Shown in pieces: positions 1 to 12,700 of a DNA stretch of 64,000 bases (its first letter is position 1; each line of letters opens with the position of its first letter). A program made the translations under genes and the position numbers. This DNA comes from Chaenocephalus aceratus (Eukaryota > Chordata > Actinopteri > Perciformes > Channichthyidae): NCBI GenBank assembly GCA_023974075.1, contig JAMFTG010000603.1:1-64000 (forward strand), written 5' to 3'. The notes beneath the pieces are model-generated. The model did not search any database and was not told the DNA's origin. It saw only the letters and a list, made by a program, of their open reading frames with translations.

Positions 1-402
1 GACTTGGTGTTGTGTTTGCATACTAAAAATAAAACAAAAATGTAAAACACATATAGAAATATAGCAATATTTACATTTCATATGGTTTATAATCATATGA
101 TATAGAATTGGAATAAAATATGTGCAGTAATGAAAACACGATATTGTATACCATTGTGTGCATTTAACTCCCAAATGTTGAGGCTATCATCAGCAAACAG
201 TCTATTGGTGGAAAATACAATGAAGAAGAGGAGACCTCTGGCCTGAGTAACTAAACAACATGAATTAAACCGTGAAAAATGATTTGAATTAATATAGAAC
301 AAAAGAGCTGATTTCATATTCACATGTTTAACCTTCATCACTATTTTATTTAAATAATAAGACTGTTGAATAAATCTCATGTTGCTTGTGTTCACAGCTC
401 AC

Positions 403-1497
403 CTGGACGCGTTGCCTTTTTATCCGCAGGGCCTTCTGTACATTCACATAGTCAGCTTCTTCTGTGATTCCTCTGGAAGATAAAACACATTACTGTTTCA
501 TCAGATATGCAGCTTCCCTCCCATTATGTTCAGCACGGCATGAGGAACCACTTCACTAAATGATGGAGTTTATAATCAAACTCAACGATGTCAAATTAGT
601 TGCAGTCACGCAAACAATCAGAGCAGGAAAGCAGAATTAAAAACAGACACGGAGAAGTGTATCATGCTGACTTTTTAAAATGAGATTAAAGACCAATTAG
701 ACAAACTGCAATATCTTAATAAAAACATTTGTACATGTTACAGTTGAAAATGGAGTACATTTTGTATTAAGTACAACAGTTCATCATCGGTGGTTAACTA
801 GAATTTACTCAATTTACTCAAAAGAAATCCCCAAATGCATTAAATATGATGTTTCTTTATTACATGGTTTAGTTGAATACTCGATTCTGATTGGTCAATT
901 CAGAACACGTGACACGTTGTAATCCAGTAGTAGGATACAGACTGCGTCGAAGATTATTACTGTGTAAGGACGCTCACATCTGCAGAGAGAAGTCTGGTCG
1001 ATTTAACTGTATACAGTTTGTAAAACTGTTTGCTTGTCTTTAGTTTTCTGTTGTCTCCCGTCTGTGAGCAACATGGAGGATTTTAATATTAATTTTTAAT
1101 ATATTTGGAGAGCACAGTAATTGGAATGAGTCCCCAGCGAAGAGAAAAGAAAAAAGACAAGAGGGCACAAGAAAACATCGGAGAAGTAAGAGAGGCGCAA
1201 AGACCACATTATGGGCTATGAATCTACTGAAAGACCAGCTGATTGGATATTTAAAATAATTAATAATGGGAGTGGTCAAGCCTCAGAAGCAACTTACAAA
1301 AAACATGTTGATAAAGGCAAAGAAAAAACACATCATAGGTTATATCTTAGACACACATAAACTCTGAAATATTCTTTAATTACCCATATCCTGGATTATG
1401 TTTCCTTTGGTCCTGAACAAAGTCCTGCTGCAGTCCTGATGAGAGCGTCTCTGATGTGACGGTTCAGTAGACTTCTGCTTCGAGGTGGAGATGGCAT
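403..1497 (-). pseudogene. Decayed CTLD receptor, N-terminal exons (copy D)
   Basis: Two exon-like blocks match the first two coding exons of receptor copy B (25720-25831 and 24864-24935). The block at 1384-1497 carries the start-codon region but is 2 nt longer than in B just after the ATG, so the ATG reads out of frame into a stop; the frame used in B has no upstream ATG here. The block at 403-472 is 70 nt instead of 72, losing frame. Both donor sites survive. Remaining exons would lie left of position 1, outside the window. The intron between the blocks aligns with B, and positions 1-300 align with B around 22.4-22.75 kb. It is read as a dead relative of B; whether any transcript remains cannot be told. 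Confidence 0.75.
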
Positions 1498-1659
1498 CTT
1501 TTTAATCTCCTGTTCTCATGTCATGTTGTTACTTCCCAAATAGTTTCAACCGGAACTTGAAACAAGTGGCCCTTTCACAGGGTTTTAATAGTCACACATC
1601 CAACATATTGGATTTCCAATAATATAATCATATTAAAGCATTTTGGACATCTCCAATGG

Positions 1660-2115
1660 TTGAGCCACCAACATGCTCTCAATGCACTTCATGTCCCTCT
1701 CTGGAGCTAGTGACTACACGTTGAGGCCTGATTTCCTTTTGTTTTATTTTCATAAAACCTATTACATCCTCGTGAATAAGATTGTTTCTCCTGACTTGAT
1801 TAAAGCCTACTGATGTTTTCAAGAAAAAGACAAAACAACAATGAAGGCATCACATGTATTCACTGGTGACAACAGAGTAAACATGACATTGCTCGTAGAT
1901 AGGGATGAACTAAGATTAATTAACAATGAGCTACACAACTAAATACATCACAGCACTTATGAACAGACTCTCGAACATTCCTGTTGAGACGAAGGCAGCG
2001 CCCTCTGTTGGCCGTGCATAAGCGAACATATAACATGTCACACATAAACTTCCACACATCTGCAAATGTTAAGCATTGGATCTCTCGTAAGAAGAGAAGA
2101 TGAGGCGCGTCGACC
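1660..2115. repeat. Degenerate copy of the receptor 3'-flank block
   Basis: This stretch is a worn copy of the block found downstream of receptors A, B and C (8.8-9.4, 19.35-19.95 and 27.1-27.7 kb). Shared landmarks are a 'ttgaggcctgat' start, a 'gatgttttcaag' segment and a 'cagcgccctctgttggcc' segment. It marks the 3' flank of the decayed copy F to its right. No coding potential is claimed. Confidence 0.6.
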
Positions 2116-4455
2116 TGCAACACAAAAAATATGTTAACAATTCCAAAGAATAAAGGTTAGGAAATTGATAATTGCATTCAATTTGCAAGGCATAAGAAGT
2201 GAAATGTAAGTAGAATTATTGGTAGTTTTGATATGTATTACGCTGTTGATATAACAACAAGTCCTCCAACTCATACGACCCTGTTCAGGCCTTATTACAA
2301 CCAAATCGTCATTAATACGTCCTATAATTACCGTTTTAAAGTTTTCGCCCTCTAGTCCTCCCGTTGATATGCAAACGTTACAGATGGTCGTTTATTCACA
2401 AATAACCCTGTCTGTAAAATCCTAAATTGTAGGATAGTTTGGCCATTAAAAACGCTTTATGATTAGATTTCTAGTGAGAAGTATATATTGTTACTTTTAG
2501 AATCCACGTCCAGTCGATATGTAGGATCTATAGTTTGATAGATATTACAAAGATGATTTGAGGTATGCGGCAGCCTCCATGTAAAGTTACGGGTGAAAAC
2601 AGTATTTCCGGTCTCGACATTTTCATAATAAAACCAATGATCAAATTATTTAACAGTGATATCTGCAGTACTACTCAACTAAAAAACATCAATTTATCCT
2701 AGTTAATTATACGACATTAATTGTTTTAAATTGTGTACAATGCTTTTGTGTTTTTCCCATAGGTTTTTCTCTTTCGATTCTGAGAGACACCTTTATTTTT
2801 TCAGAGGTTTTGATAGGCTAAAATCACGCCGCAATGCACGTCGGGATATGGTGTTTATGTGATATGAAATCGGAAAAACATTTTTTTAAATTAAATAATA
2901 CTTTTATTCCGAGTGTTCTTGCTTTTCTCTTTGGAAGTCATCACATAACGGCATTGTAATACACGGTTTGGCTGCATTAAATATTACATATCTGCCGTAG
3001 ATATTTATTTATAGAGCCCTGATCAGAAGACCTTTTGACAAACTGGAAGAGATGCCGCCAAAAACTGAATACGTGACGTGGATCATAAATATATTAGCAA
3101 TTAAACAACATCTTCCAATTCTTTTCACACAATACGTCTCCTTGCAGTATCAACACTAATTCGGCTGACTTTTATATTTGATCCAATTAGTAGATAGTCT
3201 ATATTTACACCATAACGGTGCACAGCTGATAGAAAGGGACTTTTTTGTAGTTTTTAAAGATATTATTTACTACCTTTCCAACTCCTCATGAAGTTGACTG
3301 TTACAGGTCTATACAGGTTCATGGTACAATGCATAAGCTTCACATCGAGAGACTGAAACTGTATTTTCCTTTACCGTTCTGTTTTAATTTCACAATAAAG
3401 TTAAGAGTCATATTATGTTTGCCATTATTATGCTTTATTAACTACATCACTTGTTTTTTAACCCGCACCGCCTAGTGGTTAAAGCACGTTATTGCATTTT
3501 GTTGTTGAATAAGTTTTATTTGATGAAAACATTTAAATATTAAGAGTAGCCTACATACAAAATTGGGGGAAAGTAGAAGGCATGATATAGAAATATAGAA
3601 TAGAAAATATCAAGAAGATACTGTAGTGATCTCTACAATAAAACAATTTAGTGCAGGACGTCTAAAGATATATTAACAGGATGTGCAAAAACAGACAAAC
3701 TAACAAAGTAGTATGCTGCTGTAACAAAAACATTTCCCAACTTGGGATCAATAAAGTATATTTTATCTTATCTTATCTTAGCAAAATGTGCCTCTGAACC
3801 TTGACAAGTGCATCTTTCAGGCTTATCAATGAACAACAGGAGGGGTCACAGACATAAGACCAGCTGTTAAATAAAGCTCTTCTGACCTTAGCTGTCATGT
3901 GGGTATATTAATTCACCCATTTATTAATTATATGTTTTACATTTGATAACACCACTGTGTTTCGTATCCCCTAAGCAGGGTGTACACAGTTTAATACTGG
4001 CAACTTCTAATTGTGGGAAAATACGAAAACGTCTTATAAGAGACGTGTCATAGAACATGCTACGAAACACACAATAGCCAGCATGTGTAGTTCTGGAGCC
4101 GGGGGCTGGACCCGTCCAGAAAGTCTGGCGTGGTTCCATTCCATTTCATAGAGCTGTTGACGCTCAGCGTAACCTTGTCGCACTGCCACTCCAACATCCA
4201 ATCACAGGGCTTGATGACTAATCACGGGGTTTGTAAAGCAAGGCGGATGTTGTAGTCCCAAACCATAGCTCGGGATTCTGGGTAGTGTAGTGTCTTCGGA
4301 AACTGTAGTGTCTTAACTCTGTAGTGTCTTTGTTTCTCTGAATCGAAGGTTAAAAACACAAAAGCATTGTACACAATTTAAACCAATCAATATTGTGTAA
4401 TTAACAAGGATAAACTGATGTTTTTAGCAGATGAGTAATGCAGATATCACTGTGT

Positions 4456-4460
<5 letters not shown>

Positions 4461-4506
<46 letters not shown>

Positions 4507-4572
4507 TAATCAAAGTTTATTTATATAGCCTAATATCACAAATGTTACATTTGTCTCACAGGGCTTTTGTAA
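4461..4572 (+). repeat. (ATCA)n plus dispersed repeat with target duplication
   Basis: An (ATCA)n run is followed by a short dispersed fish repeat ('tttatttatatagcc..aatatcacaaa'). It is flanked on both sides by TGTGTAATCA (4451-4460 and 4573-4582), a clear 10-bp target-site duplication. The same repeat borders the large minisatellite at 51.3 kb. Confidence 0.75.
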
Positions 4573-4905
4573 TGTGTAATCATTTGACAGTGATGGGAAT
4601 ATATCCGATTTTATTATGAAAACTTGGAGGACCGGAAAAAACTGTTTTCACCCACGCTAACTTTACATGGAAGCTGCACACGTTATCCTGGCGAGACCTC
4701 AAATCATCTTCGTAATATCTATCAAACTATAGATCCTACACATCGACTGGACGTGGATTCTAAGAGTACAATATACACTTCTCGCTAGAAATCGAATCAA
4801 AAAGAATTTGAATGGCCAAACTATTCCACAATTTAGGATTTTCCAGAGGGGGTTATTTGTGAATAAACGTTCCTCCGGAGCGTTTGCAATGAACGGGCCG
4901 GGAGC

Positions 4906-4962
4906 ATGTTGTTTCTTAAACGACCACTAGAGCACCTCTAGTGGTCGTGTAAGAAACAACAT
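4906..4962. repeat. Hairpin-forming palindrome
   Basis: Arms of about 27 bp (4906-4932 and 4936-4962) are reverse complements with one mismatch around a 3-base loop. It sits inside the right arm of the foldback element. Confidence 0.8.
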
Positions 4963-5311
4963 TCACTTTAAAACGTGTCTCTGGGTCGTAATAAGGGCAT
5001 GAACAATCGGCCTATATGGTCGTTTTTTGTAGGAGGACAGGCTGTGATATAGTCATACATTATACATAATTAATTACTTATTTTAGCAGTAACTTACCTG
5101 TATATCATTGTAATTTTAATTGTATCTTTAATTGTATTAATCTTGTGTGCATCTGTGCGGTCCTGTTTTTCAATCTCACTCTGTCGCTGCTTAAACTCCT
5201 GAATTTCCCCACGAGGATTAATAGAAGTCCATTTTATCTTATTTTATCATACACACATTATCTTTTCAAAGTGTATCCAGTTACCTTCTCAACTTCTTAT
5301 GCTTCGCTGAG

Positions 5312-7270
5312 CTCGACTGATGTTGAGATACCACCAGTGTGTCGTCATTCTCCTGTATCTACTCTGTGAACTCGTTCTTCTGGGCCTCCAGCTCCTGGTT
5401 ACGTACGTCATCTCATGGTTTGGTGATGTCAGATGATGGTTTGGTGATGTCAGATTATGGTTTGGTGTTGTCAGATTATGGTTTGGTGATGTCAGATATG
5501 GTTTGTCAGATGATGGTTTGGTGATGTCAGATTATGGTATGGTCTTGTCAGATGATGGTTTGGTGATGTCAGATTATGGTTTTGTGTTGTCAGATTATGG
5601 TTTGGTGATATCAGATTATGGTATGGTGTTGTCAGTTGTTGGTTTGGTGTTGTCAGATCCCAGACTCCAGCAGACAGGTTTTTGACCTTGATTTCTAAGA
5701 ATTAGCTTCTGTCAGGTTGCCCAACTTGAGCGTCAGCATCTCGTTGTCCCTGGGCAAGTTTCTATTCTCTAACCAGAGGTTGTTGATGAGGTTTGTCAGC
5801 TTGCGATTGACGGCCAGTAGATTTGAGATTTAATTTAGCTGGTTCTGCTCACTCTCATGGTTTAATGTATGAACTGCAAAATAAAAAACATGGCTTCTTA
5901 ATCACAGTGATAATGCAATTCAGTTTTTTGTCAAAGCGCCTCTCTTGGAAGCTTTTTTTCTGTCCATCTCTTCAGGTTTTCAACAAATCACTCTCATGGT
6001 TTACTCTATCAACTGAAAAATAAAATCATAGTGATAATGCAATTCTGTTTTTTGTTAAAGCGCCTCTCTTGGAAGCTTCTGTATGTTAATCTCTTCAGGG
6101 TTTCAACAGATCCCTTGCAAAGACTTATAGCTACATTCACAATTAATCTGCTTGTTTTCCTCTCAGGTTTTGGATTTGTGCAGTCAGCTTGGCTGCATCA
6201 TTTGCAGATATTAAAAAGGTAACTACAGAGATAGACAGAGGAAGGTGTAGGACTGTGATGATTTTGTGGGTGTTTACATGATCATAATATATATTTGAGA
6301 ATGGGTTTCCATGTTGGAATCTATCTTTAAACAATAATAAGGTGCCCATGTGAACATTGACTGTTTGGAAGTTACCAATAAGGATCAACACAAACATACA
6401 TCTTCAATGAACTGACATTCATATATATAATGTACTCACAGTGGATACGAAGGCCCACGATGGCTAACAGTATGAGCCAACACTATGCTATCAGAAGAAT
6501 ATTCTGATTGAAGAAGAGAAACCATCGACCTGAAAAATAAGAATAACAACAATTAGAAGTTTTAAAATGTGGATTGTTTTGTGTTCATAGTGCACCTGGA
6601 CGGGTTCTCTTCTTATCCACAGCGCCTCTTGAGGCATTAACATAGTCAAAAAAGCAAAAAATCAACAATGTATTTCTACACAGAAAGAGTTAGGGTAAGC
6701 TTTAATGTATGAGTAATGTTCCAGACACAGATATTAATCTAAAGCAGAACTAAAAACCACACACAGAGAATTGCTCTGTTCCGACGCTGACTTTTGTTTT
6801 TAAAATCACAAACCTATATATTTCTGCTGAAGCTAAAAACCATTAGACAAACTAAAACCTGATTTATTTTAAATAAACAAATGTTTTATTTTTCATAAAA
6901 GATGCTGATACATCGACAGCTTCTAACTCAATTTATTCTGAGAGAAACAAATGCATTGCATTTATAATTCTGTGTTTATCAGAGTTTGAAAATCACAATT
7001 TTAGAGGTCAAATTGGAAATAAATGTTGGTATTTTAAACCCTTTGTTGCTCAGATCTGGTCAAGAATCAGAAAACAGTATGAATAGGAAAAAATGTAGAC
7101 AATGTCTTGGTAAAAGAAAAAAGCAATGTTTTACACTCACACACATACAAAATGGAATATATTTAATTACCCATTTCCTGCTGAGTTCTTCTGTTCATCC
7201 TGGACAAGAGTCTGAAGTCCTGCTGCAGACCTGAGGCTGTTAGAGAGCGTCTGCTCTGAGGTTATGGTGT
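5312..7270 (-). pseudogene. Decayed CTLD receptor (copy F)
   Basis: Right to left, this copy keeps: a first-exon-like block (about 7168-7270) resembling copy B; a second-exon remnant (6596-6647) still reading DYVNAS; a transmembrane exon (6440-6529) like that of B but with an in-frame TAG; a short extra stalk exon (about 6165-6222); and a long stalk exon (about 5312-5873) containing a 21-bp minisatellite. The stalk exon still ends in the conserved 'LNISRAQ..' region, but no CTLD exons follow. Stops and frameshifts are spread throughout. It belongs to the same subfamily as copies B and D. Confidence 0.75.
5411..5658. repeat. 21-bp minisatellite in a receptor stalk exon
   Basis: About a dozen imperfect 21-bp units ('tggtttggtgatgtcagatta' type) lie inside the stalk exon of decayed copy F. 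A 21-bp unit equals seven codons, one coiled-coil heptad. The plus-strand reading frames across it are a by-product of the 3n repeat length. Confidence 0.85.
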
Positions 7271-7384
7271 GAAGTTTTAACAGAGTCAGACATGTTGCAA
7301 CCTATCGAATCATTTTGACCTTATTTGGCTTGATTCAAACTGACTGACAACGTCAACGAGCGATATGAAAGAAAACAACTAGGA

Positions 7385-7570
7385 CAAATGATATGCATGG
7401 AGAAATAAAGGAGGGGACCCAGGATTGAGCCCTGTGGGACCCCAGTGATGAGTTGATGAAGGTTGGAAACAAACCCTCTTCAAGTCACCCAAATACTGAT
7501 AAAACTGGTTTGGGAATGTCCTGTTAAAGCATGCACCCAAAGTAATTGAATCCAACCATCTGACAAACAA
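7385..7570. repeat. Dispersed repeat fragment
   Basis: The segment around 'gagccctgtgggaccccag' resembles a repeat family common in fish genomes. There is no intact reading frame, and its boundaries are approximate. Confidence 0.35.
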
Positions 7571-7734
7571 GAAACTCTTTTATTTTTAATACACATAATT
7601 GGGTCCTTCAATAAGTCACAATGTAATTAGTAACATGATAACATGACGTGTAGTCAGTAACATGATTTTGGTGGTGTGTGTCTTGTTTTGTGACAGAACA
7701 CATTGCTGTATGTAATATCTACATCTAGCCCTTG

Positions 7735-8560
7735 TGTTGTGTTCGAAAGCTGTACCGTCCATCGTGTACATTTTGACCCATCATTTATCTCAGTACAAAA
7801 CACTAAAAAATAATTACTATCATCCAACACTGGTTTTACTACATAACTAAATTATTATACATTCATAACCGTACAAACTGTTGTAATTTTATTTTATGGC
7901 CCCAAAACACATTACACCACATATTTAAGAAACAAATGGGATTAAATTCACTCATTATATTCCCTATAGTGAAGAATGATAATTATGTTATCTGACTATG
8001 ATAGACTAATATTAGAATACAATTTAAAAAAAAAAAAAAACTTTAAAAAACTTTATATTATTAACTATAGTAACTTCTGTGGTGTTACGGGTCAACATCG
8101 ACCCCTATAAATTAATGCTAGAAAAAGTAAAAAATAACAAGCTTCTGTTGGACAATGTTGTTCATGCCACGCCCCCCAACCTGATGGTGTGTGTTTGTGT
8201 TTGTGTGTGTATCTGTATAAGTGCTTGTGTGCGTATGTGTGCGTGTTCAGGTTCAGTGTTAGTGTACATATTCTTTGAGAAAGGTGGAGTTCCCGTGGGT
8301 GGAGGGGGGCCCAGAGGGATAGTAGACCAGGTGCATGTTGGGAAAAAAATATTGTTACAGTGGATGAAGGGGGTGGGGTGTCTGAAGTCAAAGATGAATC
8401 TTGATTGCTCCAAATTTGACAGAGTCTTCCACAAAAATGCTGCTGGTCTTCCCGAACCAAACACCAAATTACATACATTTTTAGAGAGACCTACTTGGAT
8501 ACAATTGTCAAAATCAGTTTGGTAGTGTTCATATACAGTAGCTGTTGTGGAGGATATCAT
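7735..8560. repeat. Dispersed repeat with GT-rich segment
   Basis: It starts with 'cccttgtgttgtgttcg' and includes 'gggtcaacatcgaccc' near 8090, sequences typical of a widespread fish DNA element. A degenerate GT-rich tract lies at 8185-8250. Overlapping open frames on both strands follow from low complexity and are not supported as genes. Confidence 0.4.
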
Positions 8561-8699
8561 GAAGCCTTGTTCCGATAAAAACTATAGTGTGGTTATTATA
8601 TAATTTTAACTTGTAAAGGGTCACAGGAGACCTGAACACCACATAAGGGTTAGAGGAACTGAGCAGCATTGATGGACACTGATGCATCGATGAGTTTAA

Positions 8700-9430
8700 A
8701 CACTAGTATCACATCGTATCATCATACATACATCTTACTTAGTGTTTGCACTTTTTTTGGCCAATTCACCTCCACTTCCTGTCCCTCTCTGAAACTCTGC
8801 TGGTGCTGATGTTGACAGAATGACTGCATATTGAGGCCTGATCTCCTTCTATCTTATTCTCATCCAAATGGTCGCTCCATGAATAAGATTGTTTCTCCAG
8901 ACTTCATTAAAGCACTGATGTTTTCAAGAGAAACACAAAAACAACAATGTGTGGCAGCACATTTATTCACTGGTGCCAACAGAGTAAAACAAGACATTGC
9001 TCACAGACAAAAATACAGACAGATACAAATCATCCATAAACTGTGCGTCATCAGAATAGCATCAGGGACAGTTTCATCCCACTAGCCAGAAGACTATTAA
9101 ACACCTGAGCTTGCACTATTTCTATTTGTATTGTTGTTTTTTATATGTATTTCTTATGTCTTGTTAATTGCACTGTTAAGGAACCTGAGATCACATGTTT
9201 TATACATTACATAATTACACCGTAGTTTCTAAATGTCATGACGATAAACCTTTGAATCTTGAAAAATAGTTATTCAACAGACTCTGGAACTTTGTATTGA
9301 GAACAAGTGCTGCAGCGCCCTCTGCTGGCCGGTAGAAGCGATACAATAAAATGGTCCATAGTCTTTGCAATAATCTGCAGAGTTTAAGCGTTGCATCTCT
9401 AACACAATAGAATAACATTATTCACACTAA
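8700..9430. repeat. Segmentally repeated 3'-flank block (copy A)
   Basis: It is nearly identical to 19340-19960 and 26990-27740, downstream of receptors B and C. It ends with 'acgataaacctttgaatctt', resembling the 3' tail of a LINE. The short plus-strand frame starting at 8831 is conserved among the three blocks only because they are recent duplicates. Confidence 0.75.
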
Positions 9431-9587
9431 ACAGTTTAACTATTTTAACCATCCATATCTAATAAAAACACCATAACATGTTAAAGAAATAAATATTTGC
9501 ATTAATTTAGCAAGCTCCATAGAAATTAAGTCAAACTAAAAGCACATCGATTTTAAAATAATCCACATTATGAGTTAACTTTTGTGT

Positions 9588-9593
9588 TTTATT
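9588..9593 (-). terminator. Polyadenylation signal, receptor A
   Basis: AATAAA on the minus strand about 150 nt after the stop codon of receptor A. The same signal is conserved for copies B and C. Confidence 0.6.
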
Positions 9594-9742
9594 GTTTTTA
9601 TCGAGTTTGAGAAACGTTTCTGGAATTAATGTTTTTAATACTTTTTTTGTTTTATTTTTTGTTTGGAATTTGTTTTTATTCACAAGTAATTCATCTGTTT
9701 CTCAAAGAGTTTCGAGTAACCTTCTTAGTATGAGTGCTTTGT

Positions 9743-12700
9743 TTAAACAGACAGAGCCTTCTTCTGGCAGATCCATTGTCGTGTTGCACCACAGCTCACT
9801 GATACCCATTTGCCCTTGTAAAACACTGCACAGAGACCGTCAGCAGGATCAGGAGGATCTATCCAGGAGCTGAGGAGAGAACATGATGTTTAGAGAAAGG
9901 CTGATAGATGTTATTATTCAAAGTGTTTAGTAACGTCTCTCTTACCTCTCAGTCAGATCACTTCCATCCACCCACTTCCATTGCCTATTTACAACTCTCA
10001 GACCAATCCAGAATCCATAAACTCCAAAGCTGTTAGTATTGATTGCTTCCTGGAAAACAGAGAGAGAGTTGTCAGATATTAAAACATTAAACTGTAATAA
10101 ACACATAATGACCAAAAGACCCAAAGTGTGTTCAGACCTACACAAAACACAATTACTTTCTTAATTGCGTCATATTAATGGGTTTACCATTTCAGCAGGA
10201 TTATGTGCAACAGCCAGATCTGAATTATTTCCTTTGCAGTCTTCTCGAGCTTCTTCCCAGGTTTTCCAACCAGAAGAAGGAGCGTCATTAAACGCATAGC
10301 AGCTGGGCGCAGTGAGATTCCAGCCCTTCTGACAAGGTTGACACTTTTTATCTGAAACAACAGAGTCCAAACAATCAACATCACGACTGCCTTTTGTAAC
10401 ATATTGTAATTATGACCTAATATAGATAGGATCTGAACATACCGGTGTTTCCTAAGCAGTAGGAATCGATGCTCCACTGAGCTCGACTGATGTTGAGCTC
10501 ATTCCGGTTTGTCTCCATGTTTTGTATTTGTTGTGTCAAGTTGTTCTTCTTGGTCTCCAGCTCCTGGTTTAGTTTGCTCAGCACCTGGACTGCAAAATGA
10601 AAATTAACTCATTTTATAATCAAGGTTATATTGCAATTTAGTTTTTTGTCAATTTGCATCTTTGTATGGTTTTTCCTATCAGTCTCACGTTAAGTTTTCC
10701 GGTCAAACTAAAAATGTCTCAGTCTGTCTCAAAGTGTTCTGACGTTTCCAATTCTCAGACCCACTAATATTTCACATTGCCTGAAACGTCGGGTTACGTA
10801 TTGTAACCCTTGGGATATTAACACAGGCGGAGCCCTCTACTGGACTCTATGGGTACTACCTTATCATGCAAGCATTCACCAACTGGAGATTTCTATAGAC
10901 GTAGCCGGCCCCGGGGCGGGCCTACCTGAATGCGCACGCATCTCACTTCCGTATAAAAGGAGGTCTCGCCTCCTGACCATCATCCTTCACCACTCTTCAG
11001 CGAGCGGTATAGGACAGACAGTGCCCCAGAGTAGAGGGCTCCACCTGTGTTAATATTACAAGGGTTACAATACGTAACCCGGCGTTATATCTCTCACAGG
11101 CCCCGATGTATGCACAGCACTGTCGTCCAGCACACCGTTCCACCTCACTGTCCCTGACCGGCTTTAACAGCCGCTGCGCCTCACCTCTCCCGAAGTCCGG
11201 GCTGCGGCCGACAGAGCACACCCTGACGCGCTGGCCTCGCAAAAAAAGTGTGCTCGAAAACAGTGCTGAGAGCTCCCCTGCGTCCGCCTATAGGCAGACA
11301 GGGAAAGTCTGCAGCCCTGAATGGGTTCACTATGCACCCTCTCTCCTGAGTCCCTAAAGAGCACGGGGAGAGCGCAAGTGTCCCCCATGTCCCCCACACT
11401 CAGACACTGACCGTGCAGAGTGTGTACAGACTATAGTATGGAGGGCTCTCCCCCTCCTGCCCCCTGGCAGGCGAGGGGAGCCCTCCAGCCCTGTAAGGGC
11501 CCAGAGCGCCTTACGTCACCCTGCGACCCTAAAGGGGTCTGGAGAAATGTAAGCGCATTTACGCCTGGGGAGGGGGTCAGATGCCCACTGACCCACAGCC
11601 ACCCCCCCCCCCCCTCCTCACCAGTCCTATGTTGCCCCAGCAAGCAGAGACGCTGAGAAAGAGCCAGACATATCCAAGAGATAACACTTTATGAAGGGGC
11701 CTGGCATTGACCAAGACGCCGCCGTGCATATGTCCTCCACACTCACACCGTTGAATAAAGCTGTTGACGCAGCCACAGCTCGTGTGGAGTGTGCACGACC
11801 CCCGCGGGACAGGCTCTCCCTGCCTGCTCATAGGCGTGTGCAATGCCTCCGCAAAGCCAGCCTGCCAGGCGTTTCTTGGACAGAGCTTTTCCAGCTTTTC
11901 GAGGCCTCGTTTTATACGGAAGTGAGATGCGCGCACATTCAGGTAGGCCCGCCCCGGGGCCGGCTACGTCTATAGAAATCTCAGTAGGTGAATGGTTGCA
12001 TGATAAGGTAGTACCCATAGAGTCCAGTAGAGGGCTCCGCCTGTGACGGCCCGTCTACACTACAGCGTCGAGAGCGTCGAAAGCTCCAAGCAGCTCCAAG
12101 CTGCCCATTCACTTTCAATGGGGTGACGTCACGTAGCCGCGCTTTTTCGCAGAACTGAATTGTGGGTAGCAGAGCGAGGCGTCTCAGGCGACCCAGGCGA
12201 CCAGAAGTTGAACATTGTTCAACTTCTGGTCGCCTGGACGCCGGAGTAGCCAGCGCCAGCCAATCAAATCCCGTTTCCCAAAATCTGACAGCTGAAGCCG
12301 TAGCCAATCAAACCGCGTCTAAGCTGGGAGAGATATCCCGCCGTTCATTTCTATATTTCAAAAAAAGTCGGAGGAGAAACTAACTATTGCCGTAGCAATC
12401 ACCCGGTTTTGTATGACCAGACCCTCTTCACCTACCGGGATACAAACCGGAGGAACCAGGCATGGAGGGAGGTGGCAGAGACAGTGGGGGAAACTGGTAG
12501 GTTTTCGCCTGTTTGGGGAGTTTATATATATATTGCTCGCATAAAATCCCCGGGGGTTTTTGCTTTGTATGTCGGGGGCGGGAGATTCATGTGATTGGTT
12601 GTTGGTCGTGTTGCTTGAATAAAATCCCCAAGCTCCAGACACGCCCAGCTCCAAGCTATTTTTGGAGCTGTAGTGTGGACGCTCCGTGAGAGATGTAACT

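Larger units (their letters stand above)
2258..5050. mobile_element. Large foldback element with inverted arms
   Basis: The arm at about 2258-2800 is repeated in inverted orientation at about 4320-5050. Matching landmarks include the 'catcgactggacgtggattc' region against 2500-2520, the 'ctatcaaactatagatccta' region, and the 'gtacaatgcttttgtgttt' region near 2735 against 4355. The arms have diverged and differ by small indels; the right arm is longer because of an insertion at 4461-4572. The 1.5-kb core is AT-rich with no recognisable protein. This is probably a non-autonomous DNA element or two copies head to head. The superfamily is not identified. Confidence 0.6.
10788..12698. mobile_element. 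Composite GC-rich insertion in receptor A intron 3
   Basis: The paralogous intron of receptor C runs straight through this point (about 29297), so the whole 1.9 kb was inserted in A after duplication. It is much more GC-rich than its surroundings. It contains an outer inverted repeat (10822-10958 against 11910-12045), a smaller hairpin (10788-10842 against 11031-11083) and a second element (about 12040-12690) with 'ctacactacag' inverted ends. Overlapping open frames on both strands in 10997-12046 reflect high GC, and no known protein is recognised. The superfamily is unidentified. Confidence 0.7.

Noticed and set aside
8079..8560. Overlapping 128-148-codon frames on both strands
   Set aside because: They lie in a dispersed repeat with a GT-rich tract; no homology, no splice context, and both strands are equally open.
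8831..9085. Repeated 84-89-codon frame MRPDLLLSY.. at three loci
   Set aside because: The copies are recent segmental duplicates of a LINE-tail-like block; conservation reflects duplication, and the degenerate copy at 1.7 kb is not open.
10997..12046. Many overlapping frames of 60-119 codons
   Set aside because: High GC content depletes stops; no recognisable protein motif and no consistent codon bias.
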